This document shows positions 1 to 5,433 of a stretch of DNA of 5,433 bases, one piece after another. The stretch's first letter is position 1. Each line of letters begins with the position of its first letter. The notes below the pieces were generated by a model. The model saw nothing but the letters and a program-made list of their open reading frames with translations. It ran no database searches and was not told the origin of the DNA. The position numbers and the translations under genes were made by a program. Location: the NCBI GenBank assembly GCA_030745255.1, contig JASLOY010000278.1, forward strand, positions 1 through 5,433, read 5' to 3'. Source of the stretch: Vicinamibacterales bacterium. GTDB taxonomy: Bacteria; Acidobacteriota; Vicinamibacteria; Vicinamibacterales; UBA8438.

Positions 1-244
1 GGAAGTCTGGAGCCCAGCCACCGTCTGGGGCGACCGGTTCATCTGGGGATCTCAGATTGACTGGGACGACCTCTCGACCAGTGTTGTCTGGGGCGATCGC
101 TTTATTTGGGGCTCCAACATCGTCTGGGGCGACAACCTGATCGAAATCGACGAAAGTTCCGAGACGCTCTGGGGCGACCGGTTCATCTGGGGCTATCGGT
201 TCATCTGGGGCGCTGCAGACGAGGGTTCGATGGGCGTGCGATAG
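1..244 (+). CDS. C-terminal end of a WG-hexad repeat protein, possibly a secreted S8 (subtilisin-like) protease; 5' partial
   Basis: Only the last 80 codons are visible, read from base 2 to the TAG at 242-244; the start lies left of the window. The visible peptide contains ten Trp in 80 residues, at positions 3, 9, 15, 21, 30, 36, 42, 57, 63 and 69. Every spacing is a multiple of three and most are six. The core unit VWGDRFIWG occurs twice exactly and once as LWGDRFIWG. The protein ends with a short unstructured tail (AADEGSMGVR). From memory, Trp-Gly tracts of this kind (VVWG-type) end some secreted S8 serine proteases of Acidobacteriota and Deltaproteobacteria, which is why I suggest that family. 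No catalytic Asp, His or Ser is in the window, so the protease call is inference; another secreted repeat protein is equally possible. The next gene starts 9 bases downstream in the same frame, which suggests an operon. That a coding frame exists here is well supported, because the repeat copies differ only at silent positions. Confidence 0.75.
   Translation, partial: EVWSPATVWGDRFIWGSQIDWDDLSTSVVWGDRFIWGSNIVWGDNLIEIDESSETLWGDRFIWGYRFIWGAADEGSMGVR
23..210 (+). repeat. Tandem coding repeats encoding WGDRFIWG hexads
   Basis: Three 26-base copies lie at 23-48, 86-111 and 167-192, with a half copy at 194-210 (YRFIWG) and a degenerate one from 122 (VWGDNLI). Copies one and three differ at a single base (Val versus Leu codon). 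Copy two differs from copy one at four bases, all third codon positions and all silent (GAC/GAT, CGG/CGC, TTC/TTT, ATC/ATT). Start-to-start distances are 63 and 81 bases, both whole numbers of codons. The protein-level period is mainly six residues, which would suit a beta-helix or beta-roll fold, though that is inference. The tract sits entirely inside the 3' end of the first gene. Confidence 0.85.
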
Positions 245-253
245 AGCACCGAC
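242..253 (+). promoter_or_regulatory. Weak ribosome-binding site overlapping the upstream stop codon
   Basis: AGAG at 243-246 overlaps the TAG stop of the repeat protein and lies 7 bases before the ATG at 254. It is a poor Shine-Dalgarno match, and no better one exists nearby. Such an arrangement fits start-codon use by ribosomes that have just finished the upstream gene (translational coupling). It is the only initiation signal seen for the kinase gene. Confidence 0.35.
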
Positions 254-2602
254 ATGACACCCGTTTCGTTGTCACTATCGGGTCGTGCCTACGTGGCCAG
301 TGTCGTGGTTGTCGGCAGCGTGCCGATCGGCATGTCACTGCTGCAGCTGCGAGCCGGCTCCACGCCCGACGTCTGGCTGTTGCTGGCGGCATTGACACTG
401 TTTGCCGGGGCCTTCTCGATACGCGTACCGTCGACCGGCGTCACGATCTCGTTCAGCGAACCGCTCCTGCTAGCCCTTGCCCTCTGCTTTGGCCCGGGCC
501 CTGCCACGTTGACCGTTGCGCTCGACGGTCTGCTGGCGTCGGTGCGGGCACGGCGCCGAAACGTCTGCCGCATCCTGTTCAACATGACCGAGCCGGCGAT
601 CTCGATGTGGCTCTCGGCCGGGTTGTTCTATCTGTTGGCCGACGTCGAACCGATGTTCGGGCGGCCGGTCGAGCTGGTGCCGCTGCTGTTCCCGCTGCTG
701 GCGATGACTACGAGCTACTTCGCGCTCAACGCGTTGCTCTCCTCAGCGGCGCTCTGGTGCGAAAAGGGCATTTCGCTCTGGCGCCTCCTTTCGGAGAATC
801 GCACGCAGGTGGCGCTCAACCACTTGGCGAGCTTCAGCCTCGCGACCGTGTTGGTCTACAACGCGAACAGCCTGAGTCTGGCGACAATCCTGGTCCTCAT
901 CCCGCTGCTGGTGATGTCGTATGTCACGTCGCGTGCCGTAGGCGACCGCACCGAGACCCAGGTGGCGTTGCGACAGAGCGAGGCCCGGCTGCGAGAGCTG
1001 GCCGCGAACATCAACGAAGTGCTCTGGATGGCCGAGGTGGACACACACCGCCTTCTGTATCTGAGCCCCGCCTACGACCGCATCTGGGGTCGACCGGGCA
1101 AGGCGATCAGGGGCCGCGACACCGACTGGATACAGACGGTCCATGGCGATGACCGGGAACGGGTAAGGAACACATTTGACCTGAAGCCGCCCATCAGCGA
1201 GTTCGATGTCGAGTACCGCATCGAGCGACCCGACGGGTCGATTCGGTGGATTGCAGACCGTGTCTTTCCGGTCGCCGATCACGACGGCGTCGTCCGTCGC
1301 GTCGCCGGTGTTGCCGAGGACATCACCGAACAACGGAAACTCGAGCAGCAGCTGCTCCAGTCCAAGAAGCTCGAGGGCATCGGCCGCATGGCCGGTGGCG
1401 TCGCACACGATTTCAACAACGTCCTGATGGTCATTCTGGGCCGCGCCGGCAAGCTGATGACTACGCTGGATGAGACTGACCCCAGGCGGCGGAACGCGCA
1501 GGAAATCAAGTCCGCGGCGCAAAAGGCTGCGGCGCTCACCCAGCAGTTGCTCGCCTTCGGACGCAAGCAGTCGTTGACGATGAAGGTGCTCGATCTCAAC
1601 CACATCGTTCGGGACGTGAGCCAGATGCTGCTGCGTTTGATCGGTGAAAACATCCATTTCGAGATGCGGCTGGGTTCAAGTCTTGGTCGTATCACGGGCG
1701 ATGCGAGTCAAATCGAACAGATGCTCGTCAACTTGGCGGTGAATGCTCGCGACGCCATGACACGGGGCGGAACGCTGACGATCGAAACGACGAACAGATC
1801 GATAGACCCGGCGCAGGCGGCCGAGTTTGGGGTGTCGCCGGGCAGCTACGCAATGCTCGCGGTCACCGACGACGGCGTCGGGATGGACGAGGAGACGCGC
1901 TCGCGGGTCTTCGAACCGTTTTTCACGACGAAGGGGCCCGGTCACGGGTCCGGCCTCGGCCTGGCGACGCTCTACGGAACCGTCCAGCAACTCGGCGGGA
2001 GCGTTCGCGTCCTGAGCCGGGTGCAGAGCGGGACGCGGTTCGAGATATTCCTGCCACAGACCGAGGCACCGCTCAGCCAGACGGCCCAGCGGGAGCCCGC
2101 GCCGACCCGCCTACCGGCCACCGAGACGGTGTTGCTGATCGAAGACGACGAGGCAGTACGAACGATGGTGGTGGACATGCTGGTCGGGGGGGGCTTCCAG
2201 GTTCTGGAGGCGGACGGCCCCGAAACGGCGCTGTCGATCGCGAGCCGCCATGACGGACCGATCGATCTCGTGTTGACCGACTTCGTGATGCCGGGCATGA
2301 ACGGGCGCGATCTGGTCGCTCGCCTCAAGGCGGACCGGCCACAAACGAAGAGTCTCTACATGTCCGGCTACAGCGACGCGACCGTGTACAAGGCTGGCAG
2401 CGGCCTGGGCAGGCATGACGCGTTAATCAGCAAGCCGTTCACCGAGGAGACCTTGCTGAGTCGAGTAAGACAGGTCGTCGGCGGCAGGGCTGCGACGGTC
2501 GGTCCGCTCCGGTTCCCTCGACCAGACCCTGACGCGACCGCGCAGCCCGAGAGTGGTCGCCGGCCCAGGGACCAGCCCGGTTCTCACGTGCCTGTCGGAT
2601 AG
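254..2602 (+). CDS. Membrane-bound PAS hybrid sensor histidine kinase with C-terminal receiver domain
   Basis: A 782-residue hybrid kinase that should autophosphorylate on His and pass the phosphate to its own receiver at the inner membrane. Residues 10-222 are hydrophobic with about six or seven likely membrane spans, broken by an Arg-rich loop at 98-106 (RARRRN). A PAS_3-type PAS domain spans about 243-360 and ends in DITEQRKLEQQL, a coiled linker. HisKA follows with the H-box GGVAHDFNN (His385), typical of HPK4 kinases. The HATPase has an N-box (NLAVNARDAM, 493-502), G1 (DDGVGM, 539-544), F-box (FEPFFTTK, 553-560) and G2 (GHGSGLGL, 563-570). The receiver (about 622-742) has acidic Asp631/Asp632, phosphoacceptor Asp676, Ser704 and Lys727, so every key residue is present. 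A 40-residue Pro/Arg-rich tail ends the protein. No DNA-binding or Hpt domain is present, so the final output must lie in another protein. ATG 254 is the first start after the in-frame stop at 242. The ligand is unknown. Confidence 0.93.
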   Translation: MTPVSLSLSGRAYVASVVVVGSVPIGMSLLQLRAGSTPDVWLLLAALTLFAGAFSIRVPSTGVTISFSEPLLLALALCFGPGPATLTVALDGLLASVRARRRNVCRILFNMTEPAISMWLSAGLFYLLADVEPMFGRPVELVPLLFPLLAMTTSYFALNALLSSAALWCEKGISLWRLLSENRTQVALNHLASFSLATVLVYNANSLSLATILVLIPLLVMSYVTSRAVGDRTETQVALRQSEARLRELAANINEVLWMAEVDTHRLLYLSPAYDRIWGRPGKAIRGRDTDWIQTVHGDDRERVRNTFDLKPPISEFDVEYRIERPDGSIRWIADRVFPVADHDGVVRRVAGVAEDITEQRKLEQQLLQSKKLEGIGRMAGGVAHDFNNVLMVILGRAGKLMTTLDETDPRRRNAQEIKSAAQKAAALTQQLLAFGRKQSLTMKVLDLNHIVRDVSQMLLRLIGENIHFEMRLGSSLGRITGDASQIEQMLVNLAVNARDAMTRGGTLTIETTNRSIDPAQAAEFGVSPGSYAMLAVTDDGVGMDEETRSRVFEPFFTTKGPGHGSGLGLATLYGTVQQLGGSVRVLSRVQSGTRFEIFLPQTEAPLSQTAQREPAPTRLPATETVLLIEDDEAVRTMVVDMLVGGGFQVLEADGPETALSIASRHDGPIDLVLTDFVMPGMNGRDLVARLKADRPQTKSLYMSGYSDATVYKAGSGLGRHDALISKPFTEETLLSRVRQVVGGRAATVGPLRFPRPDPDATAQPESGRRPRDQPGSHVPVG

Positions 2603-4290
2603 ACGGTTCGGCCTCCCACCACCGTCCGCACTACAGCGATGTTCTTGATGTCGTCCGGTTCGACCTCATGTGGGTCGCGGTCCAGCATGACGAAATCGGC
2701 CAGCTTGCCGGCGGTGATCGAGCCTTTGGTCTGTTCCTCGTATGAGGCTCTGGCGCCGTGGAGGGTCGCAATCCGGAGCGCCTCATCGATCGTTACCCGT
2801 TGGTTGCCGCCCCACACCTGGCCGTTGAAGTCCTTCCGTGTCACCATGCTCTGAATCGCCATCAGCGGCTCGAACGGTCCCGGGGTGTAGTCGGACGCTC
2901 CCGGCACAGGAATGCCGCAGTCGAGAAACGATCGGTGCGCGAACATCCACTCCATCTTTTGCGCGCCATACGCCTGCCACTTTTCGCCGTGGTAGTGCAC
3001 GTAGGTCCAAAACGGCGTAGGAATGGTGCCGGTGTCCTTGATCCGCTGGAGCAAGTTCGGGTTCACCAGTGAGCAGTGCTCGATCCGGTGCCGTCGGTCG
3101 GGGTGCGGCCACTGGGTCAGCACGCGCTCGTAGGCGTTCAGCACCATGTCGATCGTGACGTCACCATTAGCGTGAATGCCGACCTGCCAGTTGTTGCGGT
3201 GGGCATCCTCGACGACCTCGTGAATCTCCTCCTGTGACATGGTCAGGATGCCGTAGTCGTCCGGGCGACCCTCGAACGGCGTGCTCATCCGCATGGTGCG
3301 CTCGGAGGCGGACCCGTCGGCGCCGTACTTGACGCCGCCGATTCGCACCCACTCGTTGCCGAACCCGGTGGAGATGCCGGCATTGCGCAGATCCTGGTAC
3401 GCGCCCCGGATCATGAGATAGGCGCGGTGCCGCAGCTCACCCGCCTGGTAGGCGTCCTGATAGGCCACCAGCCTGCCCCGGTTCGCCCCGGCGTCGTGGA
3501 CGGTAGTCAGCCCGGTGGCGGTCAACAGCGCGGAAATGTGCGCCATCCCTTCGCGCGCCCGCTCGCGTCGCTGGTCCGCCGTCAACTCGTCGCGCCGGCC
3601 GACCCGGTTGAAGACCCCTCTGGCGTTCTCGGCCACCATGCCCGACAGACCGCCATCGGCGTCGCGCGCGAAGCGCCCGTCCGGCGGGTCCGGCGTGTCG
3701 CGTGTGATGCCCGCCAGCGCGAACGCGGTGCTGTTGTACCAGTTGGTGTGGCCGCCGCGGTGCGCCACGTTGACCGGATGGTCTGGCACCGCGTCGTCGA
3801 GATGGGTGCGGTGCAGCGGCCCATCCGCCACTTTGGTGTCGTCGAACATGAAGCCGCTGACCCAGTAGCCGGGCGGGGTCTCGGCCGCCTTGGCTCTGAG
3901 CGCATCCTGGATTTCGGCCACCGTGGTCAAGTTGGTGTTGACGCCGTAAAGCTCGTTCACACCGCTCGGATGACAGTGCGTGTCGATGAAACCGGGGCTG
4001 ACCGTCATACCCTCGGCATCGATGATCTCGGTGCTGGGCCCGACGAGATTGCGGACGTCGGCGGTGCTTCCGACCGCGATGAACCGCCCATGCTTCACGG
4101 CAAACGCTTCGGCCCGCGGCGCGGCGTCGTCGATGGTGTAGATGCGTCCGTTGACCAGGGCCAGGTCCGGCTGTTGCTGGCCGTCTGTCCCGGCTTCCTG
4201 GGCGCCGGTGCCCGGCATCCCCGCACAGCCGACGCCACCGGCCAGCAACGCACCGAGCCCGAGAAACTCCTTCCGGGTGTAGGTAGACAT
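2584..4290 (-). CDS. YtcJ-like metal-dependent amidohydrolase (Amidohydro_3), probable exported lipoprotein
   Basis: A 568-residue protein of the amidohydrolase superfamily, full length for YtcJ-like members (about 530-570 residues). These enzymes hydrolyse C-N bonds at a metal centre; a characterised relative is the N-substituted formamide deformylase NfdA. The substrate here cannot be predicted. The N-terminal beta region LVNGRIYTID..AEAFAVKHGRFIAVG leads to the metal motif DTHCH (His105, His107). Then come GGVKYGADGS (Lys321, Asp325), GIHANGD (His373), HRIEHC (His405) and GASDYTPGP (Asp467), followed by the closing GSITAGKLADFVMLDRDP, so the catalytic framework looks intact. The first 22 residues resemble a Tat signal (TRKEFLGLGALLAGG) ending in a lipobox-like GVGC with Cys22. 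This predicts a membrane-anchored protein outside the cytoplasm. The twin Arg is replaced by Arg-Lys. ATG 4290 is supported by a GAGGG site. The propeller gene ends 39 bases upstream on the same strand. The 3' end overlaps the kinase gene by 19 bases. Confidence 0.93.
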   Translation of the reverse strand: MSTYTRKEFLGLGALLAGGVGCAGMPGTGAQEAGTDGQQQPDLALVNGRIYTIDDAAPRAEAFAVKHGRFIAVGSTADVRNLVGPSTEIIDAEGMTVSPGFIDTHCHPSGVNELYGVNTNLTTVAEIQDALRAKAAETPPGYWVSGFMFDDTKVADGPLHRTHLDDAVPDHPVNVAHRGGHTNWYNSTAFALAGITRDTPDPPDGRFARDADGGLSGMVAENARGVFNRVGRRDELTADQRRERAREGMAHISALLTATGLTTVHDAGANRGRLVAYQDAYQAGELRHRAYLMIRGAYQDLRNAGISTGFGNEWVRIGGVKYGADGSASERTMRMSTPFEGRPDDYGILTMSQEEIHEVVEDAHRNNWQVGIHANGDVTIDMVLNAYERVLTQWPHPDRRHRIEHCSLVNPNLLQRIKDTGTIPTPFWTYVHYHGEKWQAYGAQKMEWMFAHRSFLDCGIPVPGASDYTPGPFEPLMAIQSMVTRKDFNGQVWGGNQRVTIDEALRIATLHGARASYEEQTKGSITAGKLADFVMLDRDPHEVEPDDIKNIAVVRTVVGGRTVYPTGT

Positions 4291-4297
4291 GGTGCGG

Positions 4298-4302
4298 CCC
4301 TC
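4298..4302 (-). promoter_or_regulatory. Ribosome-binding site GAGGG of the amidohydrolase gene
   Basis: GAGGG on the minus strand lies 7 bases before the ATG at 4290-4288, an ideal distance. It supports that start and keeps the whole signal peptide. It sits in the 39-base gap (4291-4329) behind the propeller gene. I see no convincing promoter or terminator hairpin in that gap, which fits co-transcription of the two genes. Confidence 0.65.
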
Positions 4303-4329
4303 GCTTGTCGAGATCGTCGAAGTGGCGCG

Positions 4330-5433
4330 TCAGTACTCGCTGGCATCCATCGACACGCGGATGATCTCCTCGTCGTTGCGTAGCACCAGGTGCCGGTTGG
4401 CGAACGCCGGGTGCGCCCACACCACAAGGCGGTCGCTGTCGCCATGCCTTGCGCGGGAAGCGCCACGGGTGCCGCCGTAGCCGGACCGGGAGGTCGGCTC
4501 GAGCAGGTGCGTGCGGTCGAGCTCGACATACCCCTCGGGACTGAACTGCGCGATGATCAGGTCGCCATTCTCGTTGTAGACGAAGTAGCGGTCCTCGTGC
4601 TTGACGAAGTGGGCGGAGCCCCAGCGGTTCCGTGTCGTCAAGCCCTCGGCTTCCCAGACCCGCTCGCCGCTTTCCGCCAGCAGGCCACGCACCTGCCCGT
4701 GGCTGCCGATGCCATAGATGTAGTCGCCGACGATGAGCGGTGTGGTCATCACCGAGTGCAGCCCGGTAGACTCGGCCACCTCGATCCCGTTCTCCATGAT
4801 GCGATTATTCTCGCCACGCCAAACGGAGGTCGCCGCCGGTCGATCCTGGTCGAGCCGCATCATCAGCGACCCGCTGTAGAACCCGGACACAAACAGATAC
4901 GGTCCGCTCATGACGGCGTCGGCCACCGTCATGTTGGCGCGGCCCCGGAATTCTTCCTCCCAGTACAGCGCGCCGGTTTCGGGGTTGAGCGACGACAGGC
5001 CGCGCGGGTGCCAGACAATCAGCTGACGCACGCCGCCCGCCTCGATGATGCTGGGCTGGTGGTAGCCCATCTCCGTGCGGCTCTCGATGGCCCGCCAGAC
5101 TTCTTCCCCGGTGCGCTTGTCAAACGCCATCACCAGGGCGTCCGGTTCGCCGCCAACCAGGCAGATCACCAGGTCGCCGTCAATCAGTGGTGCGCTCGAC
5201 GTGCCCCACACAGGGATGTTCGTGTCGTACTCCTCGACCGTGTCTTTCTGCCAGATAACCGCGCCTGTTTCGACGTTCAGGCAGAAGATGAGGCCCGTCG
5301 AGCCCGTGACATAGACTCGGTCGCCGTCCACCGTGGGGGTGGCGCGTGGACCGGTCGCGTAGGTGAACATCAGCATTCGGTAGGTCGTCGCCCACTCGTG
5401 GCTCCAGAGCACCTCGCCGGTCTCCTCGTCGAG
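4330..5433 (-). CDS. PQQ-like/BamB-type beta-propeller repeat protein, 5' partial
   Basis: The frame is open to the right edge, beginning LDEETGEVLWSHEW, so the N-terminus is missing and 367 residues are visible. The Val codon GTG at 5412 lies inside a repeat and should not be taken as the start. The protein is built of propeller blades with the PQQ_2 pattern: a hydrophobic strand, DG or GD, a V-Y-V-type strand, then a turn ending in D/E-x-x-T-G-x-x-x-W. Clear examples, counted from the first visible residue, are NVETGAVIWQ (about 53), DKRTGEEVWR (about 105), NPETGALYWE (about 150) and LAESGERVWE (about 252). About six or seven blades are visible, ending with HPAFANRHLVLRNDEEIIRVS. Such proteins are normally secreted or periplasmic. 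This one may bind a partner protein or, if it is a quinoprotein, PQQ. I see no dehydrogenase signature, so enzymatic activity is not supported. It precedes the amidohydrolase by 39 bases in a probable operon. Confidence 0.9.
   Translation of the reverse strand, partial: LDEETGEVLWSHEWATTYRMLMFTYATGPRATPTVDGDRVYVTGSTGLIFCLNVETGAVIWQKDTVEEYDTNIPVWGTSSAPLIDGDLVICLVGGEPDALVMAFDKRTGEEVWRAIESRTEMGYHQPSIIEAGGVRQLIVWHPRGLSSLNPETGALYWEEEFRGRANMTVADAVMSGPYLFVSGFYSGSLMMRLDQDRPAATSVWRGENNRIMENGIEVAESTGLHSVMTTPLIVGDYIYGIGSHGQVRGLLAESGERVWEAEGLTTRNRWGSAHFVKHEDRYFVYNENGDLIIAQFSPEGYVELDRTHLLEPTSRSGYGGTRGASRARHGDSDRLVVWAHPAFANRHLVLRNDEEIIRVSMDASEY

Noticed and set aside
23..210. CRISPR-like or intergenic direct repeats
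   Set aside because: Spacings are unequal (63 and 81 bases) and multiples of three, and the differences are silent codon changes. It is a coding protein repeat.
106..1152. Long open frame on the plus strand (348 codons) across the gene junction and kinase N-terminus
   Set aside because: Its product is Arg/His/Gly-rich low-complexity with no domain. It overlaps the repeat tract and kinase in another frame, as expected from GC-rich third-position bias.
743..1657. 304-codon open frame antisense to the kinase
   Set aside because: It lies wholly opposite the PAS/HisKA coding region and shows no recognisable motif. The sense strand carries clear conserved domains.
2534..2560. Rho-independent terminator
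   Set aside because: The hairpin is plausible (8 pairs with one G-U), but it lies inside the coding tail, has an 11-base loop and no T tract on either side.
3427..4420. Overlapping open frames of 318 (plus) and 327 (minus) codons over the amidohydrolase 5' half
   Set aside because: Both are compositionally biased shadows of the amidohydrolase, whose metal motifs are intact in the accepted frame.
5410..5412. GTG as the start codon of the propeller gene
   Set aside because: The frame stays open to the window edge, and the residues before it (LDEETGE) form the start of a repeat turn (ETGEVLW), so this is an internal Val.

Overview
This is a GC-rich window with long ORFs packed almost without gaps. 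It holds four protein genes in two convergent blocks: two read rightward (1-2602) and two leftward (5433-2584). Both outer genes are cut by the window edges. The gene types point to an environmental, probably soil or sediment, Gram-negative bacterium. They are a Trp-Gly repeat tail like those ending some secreted subtilisin-like proteases, a membrane PAS hybrid histidine kinase, a YtcJ-type amidohydrolase with a lipoprotein-like signal, and a BamB/PQQ-type beta-propeller. Acidobacteriota (Vicinamibacteria-like) is my best guess. It rests on remembered gene content, not on a marker gene. I see no RNA gene, IS element, CRISPR array or phage feature.

Right-pointing block. The window opens inside a gene of which only the last 80 residues are visible. 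They form a tract of WG hexads (core VWGDRFIWG) ending at TAG 242-244. Nine bases later, and in the same reading frame, starts a 782-residue hybrid histidine kinase. Its order is a multi-helix membrane domain, a PAS domain, HisKA (His385), HATPase and a C-terminal receiver (Asp676). The tight spacing suggests co-transcription and translational coupling, so the secreted repeat protein and the membrane kinase may work together.

Left-pointing block. A beta-propeller protein, cut at its N-terminus, is followed after 39 bases by a 568-residue metal-dependent amidohydrolase. The second gene has its own GAGGG ribosome-binding site. The two look like an operon for exported proteins, possibly catabolic, but the substrate cannot be read from the sequence.

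The two blocks collide: the last 19 bases of the kinase gene and of the amidohydrolase gene overlap tail to tail, leaving no room for a separate terminator. No region over 300 bases lacks a gene. The points most worth a second look are the WG hexad tract, whose copies differ only by silent changes, the single in-frame stop between tract and kinase, and the membrane domain of the kinase, which I cannot assign to a named family.
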